Positions 1 to 5,825 are shown, counted from the stretch's first letter. The stretch is 7,981 nt of DNA from an uncultured Clostridia bacterium (GCA_937892135.1 CALAUK010000197.1:1-7981), one strand, 5' to 3'. The notes: generated by a model not told the origin, from the sequence alone. Numbers and translations: made by a program.

Positions 1-440
1 TTAAGACCGTTTTTTATGTAATACATCGGGCCGCCTACCCACTGACCACTCTTATCTTTCTCTCTGTATTTAAGAGAAAGAACAATTTCTGCATACTTGG
101 TTACCATTCCAAGAAGCGCACTTATCCACATCCAGAACACTGCACCCGGTCCACCTGAAACAATCGCAGTTGCAAGTCCTGCAATACTTCCCGTACCAAT
201 AGTTCCCGCCATTGCTGTTGCAACAGCCTGAAAAGGACTTACTCCTGATTCGTCCTTTTGATGCTGATTTTTCGAAAACAAACCTAAAAGCGTGTTTTTC
301 AGCATATAACCAAACTTTCCAAACTGCAAAAACTTCGTTTTTACCGAAAGAAACAATCCTGTACAAATTAAGAGTGCCAACATAACAGGGCCCCAAACAA
401 TATCATTAACCTCGGCATTTATTGCACTGATAATTTCCAT
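1..440 (-). CDS. AGCS-family sodium:alanine/glycine symporter, N-terminal part (cut by window edge)
   Basis: This is an integral membrane secondary transporter expected to import alanine or glycine with Na+. Only the first 146 codons are in the window and no stop is reached. The start is the ATG at 440-438, with a GAGGTGA ribosome binding site at 452-446. An N-terminal hydrophobic segment covers about residues 15-33. The family signature then runs from SPFQAVATAMAG (68-79) through GTGSIAGLATAI (82-93) and GGPGAVFWMW (96-105) to GMVTKYAEIVL (111-121), ending with GGPMYYI (136-142) at the edge. Residue 85 is Ser where I recall Asn in most relatives (GTGNI). It begins 23 bases after the stop of the Lrp-type regulator and has no visible terminator before it, so the two are probably one operon. 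The family is clear; the exact substrate is inferred. An open frame at 70-396 on the same strand is only a shifted frame of this gene. Confidence 0.9.
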   Translation of the reverse strand, partial: MEIISAINAEVNDIVWGPVMLALLICTGLFLSVKTKFLQFGKFGYMLKNTLLGLFSKNQHQKDESGVSPFQAVATAMAGTIGTGSIAGLATAIVSGGPGAVFWMWISALLGMVTKYAEIVLSLKYREKDKSGQWVGGPMYYIKNGL

Positions 441-463
441 TAGACTCACCTCATAAATGTGTT

Positions 464-922
464 TCATTTATTTTCAATATCGGGCAAAGGACAAACCTCA
501 CATTTATTTGTTGAAAGAACGACTGTTGTGCGCGTAAGCGATACCCCGTTAATAGCCTTGATATATGTTAATACTTCCTCAAGCGATTTCCCTTTTTGTG
601 TAATTACTTTAAGAATAAAATCAAAGTCACCTGCAATATAATGGCACTCTGAAATAGAAGAATTTTCTTTTATCATTCGAATAAATTCTCCGTTATACTT
701 AGGATGCTCCAAGCTAACATATATAAATGCCATATTATCGCGTCCCAAAGCACTTTGATTAACAATAGCTGTATAACCTTCTATTACCCCTGAGCTTTCA
801 AGCTTTTTTATTCTTTCAATAACCGCCGATGTGGACAAATTAATTTTTGCCCCGATATTCGTGGCATTCTCTCTTGAATTTTCTTTAAGGCATTTTAGTA
901 TTCTGTAATCAATAAAATCCAT
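464..922 (-). CDS. Lrp/AsnC family transcriptional regulator
   Basis: This 152-residue cytoplasmic DNA-binding protein has the usual Lrp/AsnC length. The N-terminal AsnC-type winged helix-turn-helix covers about residues 1-60: it opens MDFIDYRILKCLKEN and contains the recognition region LSTSAVIERIKKLESSGVI. A RAM/ligand-binding domain follows (about 65-140) with the typical GDFDFILKV strand. The tail ends CEVCPLP, with two Cys. Start choice: ATG at 922 has a G-rich ribosome binding site (GGGGGGTG, 935-928) at normal distance. A TTG at 937 also opens this frame but overlaps that site, so it is rejected. Members of this family sense amino acids and control amino acid transport or metabolism. 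The AGCS transporter gene lies 23 bases downstream, so regulation of that transporter, and autoregulation, is the natural inference. The effector amino acid cannot be read from the sequence. Confidence 0.92.
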   Translation of the reverse strand: MDFIDYRILKCLKENSRENATNIGAKINLSTSAVIERIKKLESSGVIEGYTAIVNQSALGRDNMAFIYVSLEHPKYNGEFIRMIKENSSISECHYIAGDFDFILKVITQKGKSLEEVLTYIKAINGVSLTRTTVVLSTNKCEVCPLPDIENK

Positions 923-948
923 AACCACACCCCCCAATTCTTTCTAAA

Positions 949-977
949 ATTATACAAAAAACGTGCAAAAAAGTAAA
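949..977 (-). promoter_or_regulatory. Probable sigma-A promoter of the lrp-AGCS operon
   Basis: On the minus strand a TTTACT -35 box (977-972) and a perfect TATAAT -10 box (954-949) are separated by 17 bases. The predicted start near 942 gives a leader of about 20 bases that ends in the G-rich ribosome binding site. It lies downstream of the vanY-type gene's terminator, so the regulator and transporter form a separate unit. The rest of 923-1089 shows no other feature. Confidence 0.6.
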
Positions 978-1089
978 TACTTGCCGAGCATTTCCAAATA
1001 ATCTTCTGTATTAAACGTTTTGAGCGAAAAAAATTTTGTTTCGCCTTTATTATGTGCAGTTTTGCTATAAATTTTTCAGCATACAAAAC

Positions 1090-1119
1090 AAAAAACACAC
1101 CCTGTGGGTGTGTTTTTTT
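1090..1119 (-). terminator. Rho-independent terminator after the VanY-type carboxypeptidase
   Basis: A perfect stem CACACCC/GGGTGTG (1096-1102 with 1106-1112) closes a 3-base loop and is flanked by A and T tracts. On the minus strand it follows the stop codon at 1122 immediately and ends in a U run. The symmetry would let it work on both strands, but no plus-strand gene approaches it. Confidence 0.9.
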
Positions 1120-1121
1120 AT

Positions 1122-2321
1122 TTACATAAATTCATTTATCAGTACATATTTTTCGTAAAACTCTTCATAAGTTATGCCTTCTTCATATATTATTTTTGCA
1201 GCATCAGTTCCTACATATCTGTAATGCCACGGCTCGTATGCATAACCCGTAATCCATTCTTTGCCTTTTGGATACCTTAAAATATATCCGTATTCATGAG
1301 CATGTTCTTTAAGCCACTTAAATTCAGCCGAATATTCAAATGAAACCTTAGTAGAGCTTATATCAACAGCCAGACCTGTCTGATGTTCGGAAAATCCGGG
1401 TCTTGCTGTATAATTATCCGCATTAACTTTTCCCGTTGTTATTACTCTGTTATTGTATAGATTTCTCTGATAGTCTTCTGTTCTGTATGCTGAAACAACC
1501 CTCATTGAAAGGCCGTCTCTTTTCGCTGCATCTGACATCTGCACATATTTTTCATAAGCTGTTTTTTCAAGCAAGTACGCTTTTCCATCATTTGCCGTAT
1601 GTTCCCTTTCCATATTAACAAGATTATTTTGCATAAATCCTGCCGGCAACTGATTATACTTGTTAACCAAAACTGAAAGTTCATAGGGCTGACCTATTGT
1701 AATTACATTTTCGTAAAAAGGATAATCCAGGCCAAGATTTACTCTGAAAATAACCTCATCAATACTGCAAGAAGGCATTTTTCTGTGATAGTTTATGTAT
1801 TCTCTGAATCTTTCCGGATGAAAATCTGAGCTTTTTCTCATATTAAGCACTTCTTCAACAGCTTTGTGATAATCGAAGGTATGTATCTGTTTTTGTATAA
1901 TAAGTTTTGAATTATCAAAAAAAATCGCATTGGGACACAGAACTGTCGGAAGCATATCTACAGGAAGATATGTTCTGCCATCCTCCAACAAAGATGCTTT
2001 TTCAAAAAACTTTTCTTCTCCGTTAACAAAAACTATATTACTTCCAACAATATGAGTTAACACATCTCCGTCACGTGTTAGCACCAAAATCTGCCCGTCA
2101 CGGTTTCTGTAAAATACAGATGCTCCTATTTTTTCAAAAATCATTCTCATGGGAACATAGTGTGTATCCCCGTAAATTACAGATGTACTACCTGTCGCCT
2201 CTCCGTTAAATGAAATTGCAAAACCGCTTTGTGCACCAAAGTCCTGCGCAAATGCAGTAAGACTTAGAAAAGACACAAATAATACAACACATGCAAAAAT
2301 TATTAATAACCGTTTTTTCAT
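1122..2321 (-). CDS. Secreted VanY-type D-alanyl-D-alanine carboxypeptidase with copper-amine-oxidase-like N-terminal domain
   Basis: This 399-residue exported zinc peptidase is expected to trim the terminal D-Ala from peptidoglycan stem peptides. A signal peptide (KKR, a hydrophobic core, then AFA before Q26) occupies residues 1-25. About 34-145 resembles the copper amine oxidase N-terminal (stalk) domain common in clostridial envelope proteins: YVPMRMIFEKIGA, then VNGEEKFFEKA and GRTYLPVDML. The C-terminal VanY/DacB-like domain (about 205-395) carries SAYR (277-280), SEHQTGLAVD (zinc ligands H313 and D320) and EPWHYRYVG (catalytic E363, zinc ligand H366). All key residues are present. Start: ATG 2321 with GGAGTGA (2333-2327). 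The in-frame extension up to 2381 would put 20 residues ahead of the signal peptide and is rejected. It is flanked by its own promoter and terminator, with no van resistance genes nearby, so it is more likely wall remodelling than glycopeptide resistance. Confidence 0.9.
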   Translation of the reverse strand: MKKRLLIIFACVVLFVSFLSLTAFAQDFGAQSGFAISFNGEATGSTSVIYGDTHYVPMRMIFEKIGASVFYRNRDGQILVLTRDGDVLTHIVGSNIVFVNGEEKFFEKASLLEDGRTYLPVDMLPTVLCPNAIFFDNSKLIIQKQIHTFDYHKAVEEVLNMRKSSDFHPERFREYINYHRKMPSCSIDEVIFRVNLGLDYPFYENVITIGQPYELSVLVNKYNQLPAGFMQNNLVNMEREHTANDGKAYLLEKTAYEKYVQMSDAAKRDGLSMRVVSAYRTEDYQRNLYNNRVITTGKVNADNYTARPGFSEHQTGLAVDISSTKVSFEYSAEFKWLKEHAHEYGYILRYPKGKEWITGYAYEPWHYRYVGTDAAKIIYEEGITYEEFYEKYVLINEFM

Positions 2322-2371
2322 AAAATTCACTCCGCAGTTTCTTATTTTCTTATACACACTACTTCCTATGT

Positions 2372-2400
2372 AGTATAGCACAGATTAACACAAAGTGCAA
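2372..2400 (-). promoter_or_regulatory. Probable extended -10 promoter of the VanY-type gene
   Basis: On the minus strand a TATACT -10 box (2377-2372) is preceded by TGC (extended -10). A weak -35, TTGCAC, lies at 2400-2395 with a 17-base spacer. The leader would be about 45 bases before the ATG at 2321. The -10 is convincing and the -35 is poor. Confidence 0.5.
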
Positions 2401-2449
2401 TATGTTTTGCGTCTAGAAAATATCATATTTTATCCCTTCCCTTTTCAAT

Positions 2450-2487
2450 AAAACAAAGAGCATACCCACAGGTATGCTCTTTGTTTT
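2450..2487 (-). terminator. Rho-independent terminator of tRNA-Ser
   Basis: A perfect 17-bp stem pairs 2450-2466 with 2471-2487 around a 4-base loop; U-rich sequence follows on the minus strand. The upstream arm begins at the last A of the tRNA CCA end, so there is essentially no spacer between tRNA and terminator. Confidence 0.92.
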
Positions 2488-2578
2488 GGCGGAGAGAGAG
2501 GGATTCGAACCCTCGGGACGCGATTAACGCCCACACGATTTCCAATCGTGCGCCTTAGGCCAGCTCAGCCATCTCTCC
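2487..2578 (-). tRNA. tRNA-Ser(GGA)
   Basis: The 92-base cloverleaf has acceptor arms GGAGAGA (2578-2572) and TCTCTCC (2497-2491), discriminator G, and an encoded CCA end (2489-2487). The anticodon loop TTGGAAA sits between CACGA and TCGTG, with anticodon GGA at 2543-2541, reading UCC and UCU. The T-arm GAGGGTTCGAATCCCTC is intact. The long variable arm (about 2528-2511) is the type II feature expected for serine. It is a single-gene transcription unit with its own promoter and terminator. Confidence 0.97.
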
Positions 2579-2596
2579 ATATAGCCAACGAATGAT

Positions 2597-2625
2597 ATTA
2601 TACTACATATTTCAAAGGCTGTCAA
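2597..2625 (-). promoter_or_regulatory. Perfect consensus sigma-A promoter of tRNA-Ser
   Basis: On the minus strand TTGACA (2625-2620) and TATAAT (2602-2597) are both perfect and exactly 17 bases apart. An A/T-rich stretch lies upstream of the -35. The start would fall near 2590, a dozen bases before the tRNA 5' end. This strength is expected for a stable RNA gene. Confidence 0.9.
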
Positions 2626-2651
2626 GCTTTTTTGAATAATTTTTCATCAAA

Positions 2652-2680
2652 AAACAAGCCCGTTAAAAACGGGCTTGTTT
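2652..2680 (-). terminator. Rho-independent terminator of gdhA
   Basis: An 11-bp GC-rich stem pairs 2652-2662 with 2670-2680 around a 7-base loop. A U run follows on the minus strand (2654-2649 region). It starts 11 bases after the gdhA stop codon. Confidence 0.92.
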
Positions 2681-2691
2681 AAAGCTTTTAA

Positions 2692-4038
2692 TTATACTAC
2701 ACCGTGAGCTTTCATCGCATTTGCAACCTTAATAAAGCCTGCAATATTTGCACCTGCAACAAGATTTCCTTCCATGCCGTATTTCTTGGCAGCCTCGGAA
2801 GCATTTTTATAGATACCAACCATGATATCTTTAAGCTTATTGTCAACTTCCTCAAAAGACCATGAATATCTCATAGAGTTCTGGCTCATTTCAAGAGCAG
2901 ATGTTGCAACACCGCCTGCATTTGCAGCCTTAGCAGGACCAAATAGTAATCCTGCAGACTGGAATGTTGCAATAGCTTCAGGTGTTGAAGGCATATTTGC
3001 ACCCTCTGCAACAGCATAGCAACCATTCTTAACAAGAATCTTTGCGCTCTCTTCATTTATTTCATTCTGTGTTGCACAAGGAAGAGCAATATCACATTTA
3101 ATTGTCCAGATACCTGAGCAACCCTCATGATACTCAGCCTCGGGATGATAATTTAGATACTCTTTAATTCTCTTACGCTCAACCTCTTTTATCTTCTTTA
3201 TAGCATCAAGGTCTACACCATTTTTGTCATAGATATATCCGTTAGAATCAGACATAGCAACAACTTTTGCGCCAAATACTGTTGCTTTCTGCGCTGCATA
3301 AATAGCAACGTTACCCGAGCCTGAAATAACAACTGTCTGGTCTTTAAAACTCTTGCCTGCATCTTTTAACATTTCATTTGTAAAATAGCAAAGACCAAAG
3401 CCTGTTGCTTCTGTTCTTGCAAGGCTACCACCATATGTAAGACCCTTACCTGTTAAAACTCCTGTGTACTCATCGCGAAGTCTCTTGTACTGACCAAACA
3501 TATAGCCGATTTCTCTTGCGCCAACGCCTATGTCGCCTGCAGGAACGTCTGTGTCTGCACCGATATACTTAGAAAGCTCTGTCATAAAGCTCTGGCAGAA
3601 ACGCATAACTTCATTATCAGACTTACCCTTAGGGTCAAAATCCGAACCACCTTTAGCGCCACCAATAGGAAGACCTGTAAGCGAATTTTTGAAAATCTGC
3701 TCAAAACCAAGGAACTTCATAATGCTTTCATTTACAGATGGATGAAAACGAAGACCACCCTTATATGGGCCGATTGCGCCATTAAACTGAACTCTGAAAC
3801 CTCTGTTAATCTGAACCTTTCCGCTATCATCAATCCACGGAACACGGAACTTAATTATTCTTTCAGGCTCTACGATACTGTCGATAACGCCTTTTTCGAT
3901 AAGTTCGGGCTCTGCCTCAATCACAGGCTCCAAAGACTCTAATACTTCTCTTACTGCCTGATGAAATTCAGGTTCATTGGGATTTCTTTTGATTACTGTG
4001 TCCATTACATCGGACAAATAAGCCAATTTAAAGCTCAT
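2692..4038 (-). CDS. gdhA: Glutamate dehydrogenase (hexameric family I, probably NADP-specific)
   Basis: This 448-residue cytoplasmic enzyme interconverts 2-oxoglutarate plus ammonium and glutamate, linking nitrogen and carbon metabolism. Visible motifs: GPYKGGLRFHP (90-100, substrate Lys93), PIGGAKGG (124-131, catalytic Lys129), VPAGDIGVGAREIGYM (165-180, catalytic Asp169), the dinucleotide fold GSGNVA (240-245), and the C-terminal NAGGVATSALEMSQN. The segment after the second Rossmann strand reads SDSNG (263-267), close to the SDSSG of NADP-dependent bacterial enzymes and unlike the SGPDG I recall from the NAD-linked Clostridium symbiosum enzyme. NADP use, and so an assimilatory role, is therefore likely but inferred. 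Length is that of E. coli GdhA. Start: ATG 4038 with AAGGGAGT (4053-4046); the frame extends to 4104 without a better start. It is a monocistronic unit with its own promoter and terminator. Confidence 0.97.
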   Translation of the reverse strand: MSFKLAYLSDVMDTVIKRNPNEPEFHQAVREVLESLEPVIEAEPELIEKGVIDSIVEPERIIKFRVPWIDDSGKVQINRGFRVQFNGAIGPYKGGLRFHPSVNESIMKFLGFEQIFKNSLTGLPIGGAKGGSDFDPKGKSDNEVMRFCQSFMTELSKYIGADTDVPAGDIGVGAREIGYMFGQYKRLRDEYTGVLTGKGLTYGGSLARTEATGFGLCYFTNEMLKDAGKSFKDQTVVISGSGNVAIYAAQKATVFGAKVVAMSDSNGYIYDKNGVDLDAIKKIKEVERKRIKEYLNYHPEAEYHEGCSGIWTIKCDIALPCATQNEINEESAKILVKNGCYAVAEGANMPSTPEAIATFQSAGLLFGPAKAANAGGVATSALEMSQNSMRYSWSFEEVDNKLKDIMVGIYKNASEAAKKYGMEGNLVAGANIAGFIKVANAMKAHGVV

Positions 4039-4094
4039 ACTGATTACTCCCTTCAATTTCTCGTTAAAATCACTTTTAAAAAAGCTATAAAAAT

Positions 4095-4123
4095 AATATA
4101 TCACCTAAAGTTCCACTTGTCAA
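4095..4123 (-). promoter_or_regulatory. Sigma-A promoter of gdhA
   Basis: On the minus strand a perfect TTGACA (4123-4118) and TATATT (4100-4095) have a 17-base spacer. The start would be near 4088, giving a leader of about 50 bases. A 7-base inverted repeat, CCTAAAG at 4104-4110 and CTTTAGG at 4134-4140, brackets the -35 box: one arm is in the spacer and the other upstream. Confidence 0.75.
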
Positions 4124-4140
4124 TGTTTTTAAGCTTTAGG
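4104..4140. repeat. Spaced inverted repeat around the gdhA -35 box (possible operator)
   Basis: CCTAAAG (4104-4110) and CTTTAGG (4134-4140) are exact complements with centres 30 bp apart, about three helical turns. One arm lies between the -10 and -35 boxes and the other just upstream of the -35. The placement suits a repressor or regulator site, but it may be chance. Confidence 0.35.
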
Positions 4141-4179
4141 CACTAAAAAAACCGTTTTCATTAATTTTTTTTTGCTAAT

Positions 4180-4425
4180 TTATTTTTCGTTTTTATACTT
4201 TAGCAAAGCCTGTGCAAGCTGGTCGGGACAGGATGTGTTTTTAAAGCCGCATTTTATTCCTGATAAAAGGCTTATAACCTCATCTATATCTCTTCCCTCT
4301 ACAAGCTTTGAAACGCCTTGTGTGTTTCCGTTACAGCCGCCCTCAAACCGGACGCTTTTAATAATATTCTCTTCAATATCAAGCTTAATTTCTCTTGAGC
4401 ATACGCCCTTTGTCTTGTATATCAT
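4180..4425 (-). CDS. TSCPD domain-containing protein (TIGR03905-like)
   Basis: This 81-residue protein consists of a single TSCPD domain. That small Cys-rich fold also occurs at the C-terminus of some adenosylcobalamin-dependent ribonucleotide reductases. Visible: C9, GGCNGN (29-34, C31), C59, and TSCPD itself (64-68, C66), giving four Cys that could bind a metal; no other domain is present. Function is not known, and metal or nucleotide binding is only inference. Start: ATG 4425 with a perfect AAAGGAGT site at 4438-4431; a longer frame up to 4479 starts inside the preceding hairpin and is rejected. It follows rplT by 59 bases with a GC-rich hairpin between. It may be a read-through tail of the infC operon or use a weak promoter (TATAAT at 4489-4484, TTGAAA at 4510-4505, spacer only 15). 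No clear terminator is seen in 4141-4179. Confidence 0.87.
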   Translation of the reverse strand: MIYKTKGVCSREIKLDIEENIIKSVRFEGGCNGNTQGVSKLVEGRDIDEVISLLSGIKCGFKNTSCPDQLAQALLKYKNEK

Positions 4426-4448
4426 ATAAAACTCCTTTAAAATGAGGA

Positions 4449-4472
4449 ATACCGCAGCTTTTGCTGCGGTAT
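4449..4472 (-). terminator. Hairpin between rplT and the TSCPD gene (terminator-like, no U run)
   Basis: A perfect 10-bp stem (4449-4458 with 4463-4472) closes a 4-base loop 12 bases after the rplT stop. On the minus strand it is followed by TCCTCATTTT, not a clean U run, so termination may be partial. It could instead protect or process the 3' end of the infC-rpmI-rplT mRNA while allowing some transcription into the TSCPD gene. Confidence 0.6.
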
Positions 4473-4484
4473 ACAACATTAAAA

Positions 4485-4838
4485 TTATAGTGCGCTCTTA
4501 GCCTTTTCAACCAAAGCAGAAAATGCTGCAGGATCAGCAATAGCAATCTCAGAAAGCATCTTTCTGTTGATGTCGATGTTTGCTTTCTTAAGACCATTCA
4601 TAAATGTTGAATAGTTCATACCATTCATCTTTGCTGCTGCACTGATTCTTGCAATCCACATACGGCGGAAGTTTCTCTTCTTCTGCTTTCTGCCGATATA
4701 TGCATAAGTAAGAGACTTCATAACTGCCTGGCTGGCTGTTCTGTATAGCTTGCTCTTACCGCCACGGTAACCCTTTGCTAGCTTTAAAATCTTTTTATGT
4801 TTTTTTCTGGTGTTAACTGCACCTTTTACTCTTGCCAT
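4485..4838 (-). CDS. rplT: 50S ribosomal protein L20
   Basis: This 117-residue, very basic protein has the standard L20 length. It binds 23S rRNA early in large-subunit assembly. The N-terminal arm MARVKGAVNTRKKHKKILKLAKGY..GKSKLYRTA and the core YIGRKQKKRNFRRMWIARI.AA...G..YS.F..GLKKA are diagnostic. Start: ATG 4838 with AAGGGA at 4851-4846. It is the third gene of infC-rpmI-rplT, beginning 24 bases after rpmI. In Bacillus subtilis L20 represses this operon by binding the infC leader. A leader of the same kind is visible here at 5664-5820, so the same feedback is inferred. Confidence 0.98.
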   Translation of the reverse strand: MARVKGAVNTRKKHKKILKLAKGYRGGKSKLYRTASQAVMKSLTYAYIGRKQKKRNFRRMWIARISAAAKMNGMNYSTFMNGLKKANIDINRKMLSEIAIADPAAFSALVEKAKSAL

Positions 4839-4862
4839 TAAATTTTCCCTTCTTTCCGATTA

Positions 4863-5060
4863 TTATTTGTATGGAATTAACTTCTTGATTGTTGCTTCAT
4901 TTGCACGAGCAGCATAAGCGCTCTTACGCAAACCTCTTTTTCTCTTTGTTGATTTCTTTGTTAAGATGTGGCTTCTGAAAGCACTACCTCTTTTTACCTT
5001 TCCGGACTTTGTTAGAGAAAATCTTTTAGCAGCTCCTCTATGAGTCTTTATTTTAGGCAT
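4863..5060 (-). CDS. rpmI: 50S ribosomal protein L35
   Basis: This 65-residue basic protein is a component of the large ribosomal subunit. It opens MPKIKTHRGAAKRF and continues with the family's T.SGK.KR and H.L..KS.KRKR.LRK; full length for L35. Start: ATG 5060 with a strong GGAAGGAG site at 5077-5070. It lies 81 bases after infC and 24 before rplT, the conserved bacterial order. I see no promoter or terminator in the infC-rpmI gap. Confidence 0.98.
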   Translation of the reverse strand: MPKIKTHRGAAKRFSLTKSGKVKRGSAFRSHILTKKSTKRKRGLRKSAYAARANEATIKKLIPYK

Positions 5061-5141
5061 TTACATACACTCCTTCCAAAATTTTATGTTTATTATGAAC
5101 ACCATCTTAAGTGAACATTTATATGAAAATATCAGATCGCA

Positions 5142-5654
5142 TTACGCTTTCGGAACCATTACCATAGCCATATTTCTGCCCTCAAGCTTTGCTCCCTTTT
5201 CAACACTGCCGAATTCAGCGGCACCTGATGCAAAGCGGTCTAAAAGCTCGCCTCCGATAGAGCTGTGATGAATTTCACGGCCACGGAATCTTACTGTAAC
5301 CTTAACCTTGTTACCTGCTTTTAAAAACTTTATTGCAGAATTAAGCTTTGTTTCAAAATCGTGCGTATCAATTGCGGGAGACAGACGAACTTCCTTAACA
5401 TCTACCACTTTCTGATTCTTACGATTTTCCTTTTCACGCTTGGCAATATCAAACTTGTACTTACCGTAATCCATAATTTTGCATACCGGAGGCTCTGCAT
5501 TAGGAGCAATCTTAACCAAGTCAAGATTTGCATCTTCTGCCATCTGCTGCGCCTTAGCGATGTCTACAACGCCAATCTGCGAACCGTCTGCTCCGATAAG
5601 ACGAACCTGTTTATCACGGATTTCCTCATTGATCTGCTGTTCTTTGCTACTGAT
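5142..5654 (-). CDS. infC: Translation initiation factor IF-3 (apparent AUC start)
   Basis: IF-3 binds the 30S subunit, keeps subunits apart and rejects initiation at non-canonical start codons. From the proposed start it has 170 residues. The N-domain includes QQINEEIRDKQVRLIGADGSQIGVV and the IF-3 signature KIMDYGKYK (59-67); a lysine-rich linker follows, then the C-domain with VKEVRLSPAIDTHDFETKL and VKVTVRFRGREI. There is no ATG at the right place. A ribosome binding site GGTGAT (5664-5659) lies just before ATC at 5654-5652. The frame also opens with GTG at 5663 (173 residues), but that codon is inside the binding site and has no good site of its own; ATT at 5660 is too close. AUC is therefore favoured, in keeping with the known AUU starts of E. 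coli and Geobacillus infC. The protein assignment is certain; the exact start is inference. Confidence 0.95.
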   Translation of the reverse strand: MSSKEQQINEEIRDKQVRLIGADGSQIGVVDIAKAQQMAEDANLDLVKIAPNAEPPVCKIMDYGKYKFDIAKREKENRKNQKVVDVKEVRLSPAIDTHDFETKLNSAIKFLKAGNKVKVTVRFRGREIHHSSIGGELLDRFASGAAEFGSVEKGAKLEGRNMAMVMVPKA

Positions 5655-5663
5655 AAAAATCAC

Positions 5664-5820
5664 CGTCCAAAATAGATTTTGCTAAAAAGCAATAAAAAAA
5701 CGGATAGTCAAACGACCTCCGCACAAAAACGCACCCAAAAAGAATGCGATAAATATCATACCATACAAGCACCGAGCCGTAAGGTGAGAGCGGAAAATCA
5801 TTTACTCTACTTTGTTTTCT
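5664..5820 (-). ncRNA. L20-type leader RNA of infC-rpmI-rplT
   Basis: A roughly 160-base transcribed leader separates the promoter from infC. It contains GCTCTCACCTTACGGCTC (minus strand, about 5792-5775), which I recall as typical of the Firmicute L20 leader. It then has a hairpin at 5748-5730 and a terminator at 5721-5701. Leader bases 5796-5790 (UUUCCGC) can pair with 5722-5716 (GCGGAGG), the terminator's upstream arm, giving a plausible antiterminator. In the known mechanism L20 binding favours termination. A small hairpin, TTGCT/AGCAA (5692-5679), lies between terminator and infC start. Confidence 0.8.
5694..5721 (-). terminator. Attenuator terminator in the infC leader
   Basis: On the minus strand, stem 5721-5714 pairs with 5709-5701 (8 bp including one G-U pair and one bulged A at 5705) around a GUUU loop. 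Seven U residues follow directly (5700-5694). It lies before infC, so it controls read-through into the operon. Confidence 0.85.
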
Positions 5821-5825
5821 AAAAC

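Noticed and set aside
70..396. A 108-codon minus-strand open frame with many Cys and Trp
   Set aside because: It is a shifted frame of the AGCS transporter, whose true frame carries the family signature and a good ribosome binding site.
895..1098. Short open frame upstream of the Lrp-type gene
   Set aside because: It overlaps the lrp promoter and start, begins in the neighbouring terminator, and has no recognisable protein features.
1122..2321. Vancomycin resistance cluster
   Set aside because: Only a VanY-type enzyme is present; no ligase, dehydrogenase, VanX or VanRS two-component genes lie nearby.
2322..2381. N-terminal extension of the VanY-type protein
   Set aside because: It would bury the signal peptide behind 20 residues and overlaps the promoter; ATG 2321 has the ribosome binding site.
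4039..4104. N-terminal extension of GdhA by 22 residues
   Set aside because: It runs into the promoter -10 box, and ATG 4038 has a strong ribosome binding site and gives the standard family length.
4385..4597. Minus-strand frame overlapping the rplT end and TSCPD start
   Set aside because: Both overlapped genes are solidly identified in other frames, and this one crosses a hairpin.
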